Shown here: piece by piece, positions 12,958-25,460 of the stretch
Numbering within the stretch: position 1 is the first letter of the stretch
Layout: the number at the start of each line of letters is the position of its first letter
NCBI GenBank assembly: GCA_964019695.1
Contig: CAXHUL010000222.1
Span: forward strand, 113,001 to 177,000
Source: Loripinus fragilis
Lineage: Eukaryota; Mollusca; Bivalvia; Lucinida; Lucinidae
Length of the DNA stretch: 64,000 nucleotides
Direction: 5' to 3'
Position numbers and translations under genes: made by a program
Notes under the pieces: model-generated
What the model saw: only the letters and a program-made list of their open reading frames with translations
Told to the model about the DNA's origin: nothing
The model's database searches: none

Positions 12958-13423
12958 GCATTGAATGTTCTGGTGTTATTGTGCCTTAGTGCAGACGTTC
13001 ATCAAATATTCAATTAGTATCAAAAGTCAACATGTGCTGGCATGTTTTTTACAAAGCAGCTATTTTCTTATGACAAGTAGTGGTAGTTCTCTTATTTCAG
13101 ATCAAAACAAACTGTTTGAGTCTGCTGTTTTTAATATTGTAGGTTCTCTCTATTTCTGAAGGATCCGTTTTTCCAGATTAATTTAAGTTGATGGCATTAA
13201 ATGGACCATTCTTTTACGTAGTGCGCATGCGTAAAGTCGCTCTCTATTCATGTATGGACAGTAACCAAGTGGGGCTTGATTCCTTCATTTTTGCCAGAGC
13301 TTTTATCTACACTCACTCTATGTTTGTATGTGCAGTGAAGGCCCTGGCGAGACGGCACGGATGTGCAGGCGCCTTGGATCAATGGCTCATCAAATATTCA
13401 ATAAGTGTCAAAATGGAATGAGC

Positions 13424-13693
13424 CATGCGCGGATTCAGAGGTCCAGACTTTAGGGGTTTAGGGTTCCTTAGCAATACTAGTCCGGATCCCCTGAAAAATT
13501 GCAAGCTACCAAGCCAGCGTTCAACATTGGGCCATTATCCGCCAGCCAGCAAAACGCCATTTAAATAGCGTTTTGCTGGTGGGCCGATGATTGCCCATTT
13601 TAGTTGTATTTGGATCCTCCCCTCATCAAGTAAAAACAAATCGTCGGAATTGAGTTAGACCCCCTCTGACAAAACGTTCATGGTCCGCCCATG
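13424..13693. mobile_element. MITE family H8, copy 1
   Basis: Ends CATGCGCGGATTCAGAGG and a reverse complement ending GGTCCGCCCATG. The core hairpin reads ggcccattatc...agcaaaacgccatttaaatagcgttttgct, centred on TTTAAA. Other copies lie at 17469-17754 (intron 1) and 58170-58473. No coding capacity. Confidence 0.7.
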
Positions 13694-14365
13694 TGAACTG
13701 GCCCATTTTATTAAAATATAAAAGCCACTTTCGCGTTAAAACTTGTGGTAAATCTCTTATTTTATTTCATGAAAAAGGTTGATGGTATTTAATGAAAGAT
13801 TATAATGTGTGCCCACAATTAATGATTTATTGACCAGTTTCACCATCATCTACGCCCATGTGAACTTATTACAGCCATTTTGTGTTAAAACTTGTGGAAA
13901 ATCTCTTATTTTATTTCAAAACAAAGATTGGTGGTATTTAATGAAAGATTATAATGTGTGCCCACAATTAATAATTTATTGACCAGTTTCGCCATCGTCT
14001 ACGCCCATGTGATCTTATAACAGCCATTTTCCTGTTAATAGTTGTGGTAATTTTCTTATTTGATTTCAAAACAAAGATTGGTGGTATTTAATGAACGATT
14101 ATAATGTGTGCCCACAATTAATAATTTATTGACCAGTTTCGCCATCATCTACGCCCATGTGAGCTTATAACAGCCATTTTGTTGTTAAAAGTTGTGGTAA
14201 TTCTCTTATTTTATTTCAAAACAAAGATTGGTGGTATTTAATGAAAGATTATAATGTGTACCCACAATTAATAATTTATTGACCAGTTTCGCCATCAACA
14301 CGCCCATGTGAGCTTATAACAGCCATTTTCTTGTTAAAAGTTGTGGTAATTCTCTTATTTTATTA
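13694..14365. repeat. 150-bp tandem repeat array, left part
   Basis: Units with acgcccatgtg at 13852, 14001, 14151 and 14300 recur every 149-150 bp. Each contains ggtggtatttaatgaaagat, gtgcccacaatta and attgaccagtttcgcc. The array is interrupted at 14366 by an inserted element and resumes after 15535. Confidence 0.9.
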
Positions 14366-15535
14366 TCCCCCGACGAAGTCCGAGGGATATAGTTTTGGCG
14401 TCGTCCGTGCGTCCGTCCGTCTGTCCGACCGTCCATTCCGTCTGTCCGTCCGTCCGCACTTTTTGTCTGTCCGGAACCATATCTCAGTACCTATTGTTCA
14501 GATTTTATTCATTCTTGGTACAAATGATTAGTACCATGAACTCTCGATATTCTATCAGTTTGGTTAAAATCGACCCCTTAACACTTGAGTTATTGCCCTT
14601 GTTTAAGTATAGGCAATTATAAGGCAAAATCTATATTAGCTTTTTTATGTGATGATCTTCACATTTCATCAAAGCTATTATATTTAACAACTTCTCGCTA
14701 TAGACCATGATTGCCAAAAACCTGTAGATAAGAAAGGCAGTGTCAAAGTTTTACCCCACCCCCTTTGACCCCACCTAAGGAGTCAAAGGTCAAATATTTA
14801 AATTTCGCAATAACTAAGGCAATTATTAATATTTTTTGCTGAAATTTTGCATGCAGGCAGAGTAGCAATAGATATGAAACATATCAAACGGGATTTCAGT
14901 TTGAAGGCATGATTCGGAGCCCCTTGGGTGGACTGAGGGGGTGGGGCCGAGGCCAAAATTAAACTTTTTCAGAATATGGTCATGTTGCATATCAAATTAA
15001 AGCTGACGACGCTGGCAGCATTATGGTAGCAAATATTTTGCCCACAGACACACCCTTGACCCAGGGGATGGGGTCAAAAGGTCAAACTATACCTTTTACT
15101 GAAAGTAGTCATGTTGCATATCAAATTAAAGTGAATTGAGCACAGAGCACCATGAAAGCAAGTATAATGTCATTACACACACCCTTCACCCAGGGGATGG
15201 GGTCAAAATGTCATTTTTTGTTCTTTTCTAAAAGTGGTCATGTTGCATATCAAAGTAAAGTGGAAGAAGTGTAGACCTACATGCAAGGTAACACTTTGAA
15301 TTTACACACAATCTTGACCTCTGAGGTTGGGTTTAAAGGTCAGATATTGAAATTGTGCAGATGTAAGTATATTTTTATTGAACTAAGCACTAAAACATAC
15401 TTGACAGGAGTTTGTTATGATCTGAATGATACTGTAGGTGAACTAAGGGTTAGATAAATGGGATTTATGTTTTGTGATTTACATGTTTCTCTCAAATAAC
15501 CCTTCGTCGGGGGATATAAATTTGTCGAATTTGCC
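14366..15535. mobile_element. 1.15-kb bivalve-type interspersed element inserted in the tandem array
   Basis: Begins TCCCCCGACGAAG after a TA and ends CTTCGTCGGGGGA before a TA, so it has about 13 bp of inverted ends with possible TA target duplication; about 20 further bases precede the resumed array. A TCCG-rich stretch (14400-14465) follows the left end. Inside, a unit of about 125 bp with gtcatgttgcatatcaaa recurs at about 14980, 15106 and 15235. No transposase is visible, so it is non-autonomous. This type of sequence is familiar from bivalve genomes. Confidence 0.65.
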
Positions 15536-15865
15536 TTGTTTCAAAACAAAGGTTGATGGTATATAATGAAGGATTATATTGTGTGCCCACAATTAATAAT
15601 TTATTGACCGGTTTCGCCATCATCTACGCCCATGTGAGCAGACATTTTTTTACATATTTAACAGCCATTTACCTGTAAAAACTTATGGTAATTCTTTTAT
15701 TTTTTTCAAACAAAGGTTGATGGTATTTAATAAAATATTACAATGTGTACTCACAACTAATGATTTATTGATCAGTTTCACCTTCATCTACGCCCATGTG
15801 ATCTGGCCCATTTTTATATATAACAGCCATTTTCTTTTAAAGTTGTGGTAGTCATGATAAGCTCC
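15536..15865. repeat. 150-bp tandem repeat array, right part
   Basis: Two further, more diverged units of the array seen at 13694-14365, again with gtgcccacaatta and acgcccatgtg (near 15626 and 15789). Confidence 0.85.
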
Positions 15866-15959
15866 ACCCACTATGAATACTTATATCAATACATTTCACA
15901 TTTGTATACAGAACAAAGAAATTACTCGTCAGGTCCATTAGTGTATGATGATATAGAAT

Positions 15960-16340
15960 CATTTCCAGAAGCAAACAGAGAAGATCCTGATCAGGCAGCT
16001 CTTACGTGAACTGCCTGATCTGGGTCTGCTCTGTTTGCAAAGGTGTTAAAAGGCGTCTCTATGAGGTAAAGGGTTAGTATAAGGGAACATATTGCTTTTA
16101 GCATGTTTCTCCGTCCGTGTTGAATACATGTCGAATTTGATGCTTTCGGTCAAAGTCAACAATTTTTCAGCCATGTCGTGTCTACTCCTGTTTGTACTAG
16201 TACTTAACCTAGGCATACGTGTCTTGCTCAAGGGCACAATGTTGTGCCTCCGTTGAGACTTGAAATTTGTCTGATCACGAACATACTTTGATAAGTCTCT
16301 TTCTAGACAAAATGCCATTCTAAAACCCAAATAAACTTAA
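15960..16340. mobile_element. MITE family H4, copy 1, with SINE-like piece
   Basis: A hairpin at about 15968-16042 pairs gcaaacagagaagatcctgatcaggcag with ctgcctgatctgggtctgctctgtttgc. Downstream (16190-16250) is a minus-strand SINE body fragment (cctaggcatacgtgtcttgctcaaggg). A second copy of the hairpin type lies in intron 3 at 30295-30440. The minus-strand open frame here has no protein features. Confidence 0.5.
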
Positions 16341-16639
16341 AGGCTTTGTCTACAACACCTTTTCAGACTGACACGACACAGGTTGGATAAAAAGTTCTAC
16401 TTCTATCTAAAAACAACAGAAGCCAAGCTCAACACTGAATGCACAAAACTGGTCAGGGCCCTCTACATTCGTCAATACACAGATGGCCGCCATCTGAAAT
16501 GATGCAGCATGAAGGGATGCCCCAAATGGAAAAAAAACTAAGACCTGTCGACCAGAGTCAACTATTCTCAAAGGGCCATCTATTCTAGCACGTACCGATT
16601 TATATAGTATAACTTTCAATGTTGAAATTTCCAAATACT

Positions 16640-17057
16640 TAAACTTAATTTATATCATTAAATCTCATATTAAGATGTTTAAGATAGCAAACTATTGTCA
16701 TTTGCAGGACAGGGCGCACTAATTGGGCATATACAAGATCTGATCAGCGAAGGATCAGTTCGGATTACAGCGATCTCTTGCCCAAGATCAACTGTTTTAT
16801 TATAAAACTAACGGATTAGAATAACCAAATTGTAATTGGCTACTTATACTTTATAAATCTGCTAATAGTCTTACAATCGTTTTTCAGCCTTTCTCGCCAT
16901 AATGTAGAAGGGTAGCTGAAGAAAGTATTCTTTTTTCAGCAGTAATTATCATGTGTATGGATATTGCCCGAGATTGCACGAGATTAGTTAAGATGCAGCG
17001 CTGATTAGGCGACATAATAGTTAGGCAAAAGAATATTTTGTTTATAAAAGAACACTT
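16640..17057 (+). promoter_or_regulatory. Putative promoter and 5' UTR of the homeobox gene
   Basis: Largely free of recognisable transposons, unlike its surroundings. It contains several TAAT/ATTA homeodomain-type cores (for example tgtaattgg near 16833), an inverted CCAAT-like pair (ccaaat/attgg, 16827-16840), TATA-like actttataaat (about 16849) and tttataaaag (17041-17050). The last is only 8-17 bp before the start codon, so it is unlikely to be the TATA box for this ATG. An in-frame TAG at 17022-17024 bounds the reading frame upstream. The transcription start cannot be placed. Confidence 0.35.
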
Positions 17058-17145
17058 ATGGCGGATTACGGACAGACAGACACTTCATATACGGATGCAA
17101 GTGATGAAATCGACGTTGTAAATGACCAGTTGGAAGATTCAGAAG
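17058..17145 (+). CDS. Homeobox gene exon 1 (start codon, acidic leader)
   Basis: Encodes [11 protein letters not shown] then an Asp/Glu-rich stretch ending LEDSE plus one base. ATG at 17058 is the first after an in-frame TAG (17022-17024). The donor is GAAG|GTAATC. The leftover G joins AT of exon 2 to give Asp30. Without splicing the frame runs on to a stop at 17250-17252, which fits an intron start. Confidence 0.82.
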
Positions 17146-20100
17146 GTAATCATTGCAGTAAAACCTCGAAAATTCAAACTTTGATTTTTCGAAATAGTAA
17201 TTCGAAATCAATTTGGGACGCACTGGATTCAGAGGATAGAACCTATTCATGATCTATTTTAATAACATTCTATAATTACATATGCTTTGGGTGCGTATAT
17301 AAAAGAAACGCTTCTTTGAGACGTTTCTTTTACACGTCCCATACATATGTTTATTAGAAAACATCTGATAATAATCGGTTTTGGGGGTTATATAATTTTA
17401 TGTCTGCCTCACTATAATTCAAACCACTGACAATTCGAAACAAAACATCTAATCCCAAAGACTTCGAACATGCGAGGATCCAGAGGCGGGCCCCCTCCCT
17501 GAAAAATCACAAAAATATAGGTTTTCTTAGCAATACTGGTACGGATCCTCTAATAATTCACAAAGCTACCAAGCCTGCGTTCAATGTTGGACCATCATTG
17601 GCACGCCAGCTAAACGCCATTTAAATGGTGTTTCGCTAGCGGGCCGATGATGGCCCGATTTGAGTGGTATTTGGATCCACTCATCAACTAAAAAAACTAA
17701 AAAAACGTCAAAGTTGGGCCCCTCTGAAAAAACTTTCTGGATCCACGCATGTCGAATGAGCGAGATTCGACTGGACTCATAATAAGTGATAGGAGCAAAC
17801 ACACGAGATTTTGTTACTTACCGCATGTCCGCAAAAGACGCCAATTCTGACATCCGGCAGAGCTAGCGTTCTAAAGTTTGGCCCAAGGCTTCACCTACAT
17901 CCATACTTTGTGTATGCGAACAGTGAATGCTCGGATGAGTCTGCGCGGATACACAGGCTCGTATGCACCTTGGCTTCTCACCGATGCGACAAGTACCAAA
18001 TTATAGGTATTCGCAATTATTTAATTTGTTTTGCTTCTTCATATCTTGATTAAAAACAGAAAGGTCCTGACTCTTCAGTCGCGAAGATGCTTTCGGTTAT
18101 ACGCTTCTTAACTTTATAGGGATCAAACATAGTTTTCCATGCATTAACATGTGTGTGAGACGCTGCGTTGTGTCCTTTAGCAAGACACTTTATCCTCTGT
18201 TAGGTACCGGTTTAATCCAGGAATCCTCCCGACATGACTGAAAATTCACCGTGACTGGGACGTAAAGCACTAAAATGAACAAACAAGTACATGTATTTTT
18301 ACATTTGCAAGGTCCTGATAGGTGTGTTGAAAACCGAGCCCGCATTTGATACGTGTATACTACATCAAGTTAGATTAATACCAGAAAGTAAGCAAATTCA
18401 GAGAATCAATGTCCCCTGCAAATGAATGCTTATCTTTTAATTATTATGAGTTATCATGAAACGAGTCATGAACATCAGTCGAAAGCTCTTGGAGGAATTG
18501 CGCCCACATGGTACAGAAAACCCTGTGTAAAACGGTCACTTTCAAAAAGACCAAAACTTATTTTTCAAATCCTATTCTATTCTTAATTTCACTCTAGGTC
18601 AACATATTAACAACAATAGGTATAATACAAAAATTGTATGCATGTATGAGTAAGACCAATTATCGCTTAATGCATGTCCAAAGTATTGCAGAATGCTCCA
18701 AGAGGAGCATTCTGCAACATTTTTTACCTTCATTAAGCTACCAATTGTCGTTGTGATCTTTGTTTTGTCTGTTTTTGAGTGGCCGTTTTACACAGGGTTT
18801 TCTGTACCTAATTCCTCTACACTTTTTATAGTATCAAAGTTCGAAAAAGGGTCAAATTCAAAAATGAGAAAAACACAATGATTCCAGGAAGCTAAAATCA
18901 AGCACATGCATATCTTTAGACCATTACTGAAATATTTGTGAATTTCAAAAGGATCAGTCAAAACCCTAAAAGCTATTGAAGAAGTTGTGATCACATAGTA
19001 CCTACTAAAGAATGCACTCCCAGTACACTTTTGTAATTTTGAAAAAGTCCAATTTAAAAAAGCGAAAAAAATGTGAAAAATATATTTAGCTTTCTAAAAT
19101 AATCTTACATACATCATGTATCTTCAGACCATCATTAAAGGTCGTGTGAATCTTTTTTAAACTTCTCCTTAATGAAAAGACAGTAATGAAATTAAAAGAA
19201 TGTCGAAACGCCCATCAGAAAATTCCAAATAGTTTTCAAGTTATGAAGGTTTCAATATTTAACTAGATGAAAATATGCAAGAGACTCATATGACGTAATT
19301 TGAGTTTTTGAAATATTAAATTTAATATTTCTTTCATTTATCTAAATAAAATTCAATATTTTATTTTCTGAAAAGTATTTAATTTGATATACGAGGGTCC
19401 GAGTCAAAAATAACTGAGTGTTGGTTAATATATTTTTACTTGGTCGGCAGTTTTGGCTGAAAATTTATACACATATAGAATGAACCTTCGGGCTTCATTA
19501 CATATAGAAGTTGACGTCTTGTCATCTCCAATGCGCTGTTGCTAGGTAACCGAAGACCGTCTCTCGCGCTGACGACACTTCTGACTAAGCAGCCATGAAT
19601 TTAAAATCATTTCAAATCTAAAACAGTGAAATAACGGACCTTTTATCTCTCCACTTGTATCAAACAATGTGTTAGTAATGTTTTGAAAAAGTGTAATAGA
19701 TAGTAAATGCAATACATGCAGTGTTCGTTGCCTAGCAACCAAAGTCGATGGAACTTCCAAATTTTAACTAAAAGACCAGATTTTGTTTCTATGACGACCG
19801 TTTATTCCTTGGAATATTCAAGATATGCATTCAGATGTCAAAACCAATTACTAAATACAATGAAATGGTCATATGATATGATACTTAACTGATAATATTG
19901 CTCTAAAATGAACGTAATAGGTGGGTGGGGTATATTTTGGGTTGAAATTTTCAATATATATAGTTAATTTTCCTCTTATTTATGTAATAAAATTCCAACG
20001 CCTCAATTTCAGTTGTTGCATTTCACAAAATACATTCACATACTGTATTTGCAACAAATGCACAAAGTAAGTAAGGGTGCAAAGATCATGAATCGATACA

Positions 20101-23100
20101 ATCAAGTACCACACCTGACCCAGGATACCAATGGGAAAGTGACAGACTCACAGTAGACACCACAAACGAGAGCCAAGAGGTCAGCCCTTTCCCAGCAGGT
20201 GACCACAAAGTTGATGTAACTTAAATTTTGTATAGTGTTTCCATGGCAACGCTATATTCCAGCGTGAACGCATGACGTTATTTCACATTCTTCGGCTGCT
20301 AAGCAACAATAATCTATACTTTGCATAGTCTTGTATATTGCATATTCTGACGCAGGACAGTTCATTGCATGCATATGCCAAATTTCACTAGTGTACGTTA
20401 GCCTACGTAAGCGATATGAATCAACTCTCAGTTATTTTTGACTGACCCTCGTTAAAACATTTGCACATAGAAGTTTAATAACACTCTATTCAATTACTTA
20501 GAAATAGCACTGCATTTTAAAAAGAAACTTTTGAAAAATCAGGTCAGAATAATAATGTAGGCGGAGCTTAATTTGCTAATCTGCATAATTTTAAAACTTG
20601 CATAACTTTTGACTCTGTAAGAATTTTTATCGGAGTTTCGGCATTTTGTGTCTGTCATTAATACAATTTAAATCATGAAGAGTTTTAAAATGTTTTTCAA
20701 GATTCACAGGACCTTTGAACACTAGTAAAGTTTCAAAATGATTGACCAAAAAACTGTAGGACGTGTTACCTACTAAAAATCAGGTACCACGCACCACACA
20801 TTACGCACCACCAAAAAGCCGAAAGTTGTGTCGGAAAGGCGGGAGACAGTTCACCCCCTACTGACAAGTTCCCGCTCCTAGAGCATGATCAAAAGACTGG
20901 TATATAGATATAAACTGAATCTATTGTGTCTACTTCCATGTGAATAATATTTATAGCCATTTTATATAAAACAGTCACCACCGCCTAGTGACCATATCTG
21001 TTCAAAGGTGGAGGGTCCAAATCGGTCCAGTATAGTATCTTCATCAAAATTAGGTCTAAGATAGTTTCCGTTTAAGAAGTTATGGCTAAATTAAGAGCAT
21101 AAAATTGAGTAATTTTGTAAGTAGCACTTGATAAGTACGTTTCGATGCCTAACTGAATAAACTTTCGTTTAGGCGAAGCGCTCGGCCTACGGCATTCGGA
21201 CAAAGAAATTATCCAAATTAAGCAAAGTTGCGCTAGAACTTTGACTCAGTATATGTACATTTTAGTGAACGGTTTACAGAAAACTTTTTTGAATTGAATA
21301 GTATTTTGATTAGTATTGTTTAGCGTATTTTTAATCCTGCATAAAGTTCTATTTGTCAATACATTTCAAAGGCATATACAAAATTAATAAGAAACAAGAA
21401 ACAAATTAATCAAGATCACATTATAAAATCAGCTTGATTCCACAAAAACCTAAAAAACTGCTCTAATACATAAAAAAGTAAGTGAGGAAATACCATAAAC
21501 TTGAATAAAAAAAAAAAATAAAAAAATAAAATAAAAAAAAAAAAAAAACTTGGAAATGAGGCAAATAAAAACGATACATTTTAAGATTATGAATTGGATT
21601 ATAAGAAACTTTTAGCAAATTGTTGAATGTATTCATATTGTTTTCTTCAAGTGGCCATTTTGGCAATTACTTTCAAAAGTAAGATAGATTCCTGAGCTAG
21701 GCCGTCTTCAAGCAAAGATCAGGAATCCATACAATTAAATACCACACCTAATCCAGGACAAATATGGGAAAATGACAAAACAACAAGAAAACATAACGTA
21801 CAAGAGAGCCAAGAAGTTAGCCCTTTCCCAGTAGGGGACCACAAGGCTGTAAGGAAAACAAGATAGTATGACACGAAACACAAATAACAAAAAGGATCCA
21901 TAAAAGAAGCACCGCCTTGGAATGGCCAGTAAGAACATTATTGGAGGGCTTAAACATTTTTAACGGTACATCTAGTTTGAAACCCCAAGTGGTACGACTC
22001 GTCCTTAATTCATTACTTTGCTAGGCAGATGGGATTATGAATTACAACCAGGCAACCACCAAGTAAGCATTTCATTCGAATGAAACAACTAAAGATAATT
22101 TTTAAATAATATAAAATTGGCTATCTATTATTGTCATCCAGGTGCAAGCCAAACTACACATAAACATGTTCATTTCTACGAGGGCTGTTCAAATATGAAT
22201 GCAAGTGGCTTCATAACTTTCTTCACATATATGCTACAACAAAATGGTAAATATTTCTATAAAGGACTATATGTCACCTTTAAACTGGCACCAGACCTAA
22301 AGAAATATACAGTATACTTATCGAGTTATAGCCTTTTGAAGGAGGGTGACGTTTATATACTAACAAACTCAATGCTTCGAACATATACCATTGATATAGA
22401 CGAGCGAATAATTCTTCGATAAACAAGTGAAATTTCTTGAATTTTTTTAAAGAAGTATCCCCATATTCTTATATAACAATTCTGTGAACGTTGCGAAAAT
22501 CCGACATGCTTTTGTTAAATTACAATGAAACGTTTTCACTAAAGTCTCCTTATGTTTGCAAATAAAAGGTAAACAAAACACCACCTTTCAGTTTTCAGTT
22601 AAACTTATCTCTAACAAAATGCACGGAAAAACATTTAAATAAGTTTTAACTCAAAGGCAATATGTTGATCGCTCATACTGAGTTGTTGCTACAAATTATT
22701 GATGGATAGTGGGTAATTTTTAAACGCTGAAATGCATTTTTATTAAGTCAAAAATGCCTTTACTGGAGGGGTTATAGAATTTATACTTAGTTTGTTTTTT
22801 TTGGTCATAACATTGCGGCTTTATTCTAAATGTGGACGTAAACTTCAAGTTTGACCACTATAGGCATTATTCACAATAAAATTACTCACCTGGTCTTCAG
22901 GACTAGACATATTGAACATATATTAAATAATGTAAAAACGTCATTAAGAAACAGAAAAAATGCTTGAAAAATGATATAAAATCTGATTACTCTGCAAATA
23001 GAGGACAGGGCATTTTGGAAAGTTCCTAATGGCATATTTAGCATGTTTTCAGCAAAACGCAAAGAAAACGACTCAGAGATGTTCGTTATTACATCACCAG

Positions 23101-24172
23101 TAGATAACTCAAAATGGCGTTTATCATAAAATTAATGACGTCACAAATGTGCCTGTTTACTTGAGATTGAAACGGGATTATAGAAACTTTTTCCTGCCAG
23201 CAACTTTTGGATTGTTACTTAAACTTGCATCTAAAATTTGGTGCCATTTTGTCTAAAACTTACAAAGATATGACGCTATATCCGCACATGTAACAAAACG
23301 TTCATTGCAATTTGCTTCAGAAAAGCTTCAGTATACAGGAATGGCCTTTATATAAGGGTCTGTAACTCGAGAAATATAGTGAGTGTTTCTTTATGTTTGG
23401 TGCCATTTGAACGGCGACAAATAGTTCTTTTCAGAAAGGTATGATATTTTGTCGTAGCACATATGTTAAGAAAGTTATGAAGCTACTTGCATTCATATTT
23501 GAACAGCCCTCGTACATGCCCATTATACTGAAACATAAAAAAGTAGTTGAGAAGTTTGTGAAAATCCTGTTTTATGGTGAAAAACACTCATTTATTGAAT
23601 GGACATATGTTGTAGGTACCAATAACATATGTTATTGAAATTAAGGAAACCTATTTTGAAATATGCACTAAATTAGTATCACGTTCATTGGCTTTCCTCT
23701 TTTAAACATCTCAATCTTACGGAAGCCCTGGAAGGACATTTTTACTTATTACTTATCACTTATTACTTACTACTTATTACTTATCACTTATTACTTACTA
23801 CTAATCACTTATAATTTACTATTTATTACTTATCATATCATATATAAACCCCTATAACGGCGGGAAACTTCATTGTTCATTCCCTGTAATAGCCGTAGCT
23901 GTAGTAGTAGTAGTAGTAGTTTTTTTGTTTGTTTGATTTGATTCTTTACGTCCACTAGTAGTAGAAATAGTAGTAGTAGTCAGTGACTTATTTGGGATTT
24001 TAGGAAGCTACATTTTCCTTCATATTTGGGAAAATATTTTAATACAACTGGGAAAATAGGTGCTAAAATACATGAAATTGGGAAAATAAAGACCATGTTT
24101 GGATTGGGAATGACTCCCATATAAGGCCTTAAAAATGGCCAAATAAAATCACTGGTAAAAGTTGTAGTAGTT

Positions 24173-24209
<37 letters not shown>

Positions 24210-24520
24210 CAGTAGTAGAATAGAAGTAGTACTAGTAGTAGTAGTAGTAGAAGTAGCAGTAGTGTAGTGGGTGTTGCTGTTGTTGCTGTAGTAGTAGTAG
24301 TAGTAGTAGTAGAAGTAGTAGACCACAACGCAGTGACGCCGGTTAGGCTCGAACCTGCGGCCCCTCGATCTCGATTCAAGCACTCTACCACTGAGCCACT
24401 GCGCTCCCTTGTTATAGAAGTTATATAAGTGGTGGTAATGATTGTAATAGTAGTAATAGTAGTAGTATTAATGTAGTAGTAGTAGTATAAAAGTAGTAGC
24501 AGTAGTAGTGGTGGTACTAT

Positions 24521-24564
<44 letters not shown>

Positions 24565-25373
24565 AGTAGTAAGTCATAACATATAAGTAGTAAGTAATAA
24601 CAAATAAGTAGTAAGTAATAACAAATAAGTAGTAAGATAAAACAAATAAGTAGTAAGTAATAACAAATAAGTAGTCAGTAAGGGCTGTTTCACATATGCC
24701 ACCGAATTGCATCGTTTCGTTTTCGGCAGACCTTTCTCATATGAACCGAATCCGTGGACGAAATGTAAGAAAATGCCTGTATATTTTTGGACTAATTTCC
24801 CTCTCAGATAGCAGAAATACCTTTACAATACAAATTGTTTCATGCCACCGCATTAAGTTCGTGGTCTTTATAGTCGCTCTGGGTATTGTCCCACAAACTT
24901 CTGTAGTCAATAGTATTGTGCTTGTAAAATAATCGCACAATTGTCTCGCTGGACAATCCATCAATGGCTTTAATGATAACTAAGTTATATACAACGCACG
25001 TGGTTGTGTATGTGCAGATTTTATCAAAATTACCTGTCGTATTTGCTGAAATTCGGCCACCGAAACCAAAAAAAAAATAAAATCAAATTCGTGCACGTTT
25101 TCGGTTCGGCGTTCGGTTTCGGTTCGGTTTCGGTTTTGGCGCATATGTGAAAGCGCTCAAAGGGTTTAAGGCATTTTAATTTTTCGGTTTGGTTTCGGTT
25201 CGGTTTCGGTGTGTATGTGAAATGGCCTTAATAACAAATAAGTAGTAAGTAATAACAAATAAGTAGTAAGTAATAACAAATAAGTAGTAAAAGTAGAATA
25301 GCTATAGTAAAATGCGTAGCTGTAATACAACTACTGATACTTCTAATACTACAATTTACTACCTCACAACTTT

Positions 25374-25422
<49 letters not shown>

Positions 25423-25429
25423 GCTGCTG

Positions 25430-25460
<31 letters not shown>

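Noticed and set aside
24149..24712. 187-aa minus-strand open frame
   Set aside because: Made of (TAG)n/(TAC)n arrays and a SINE head; low-complexity residues only.
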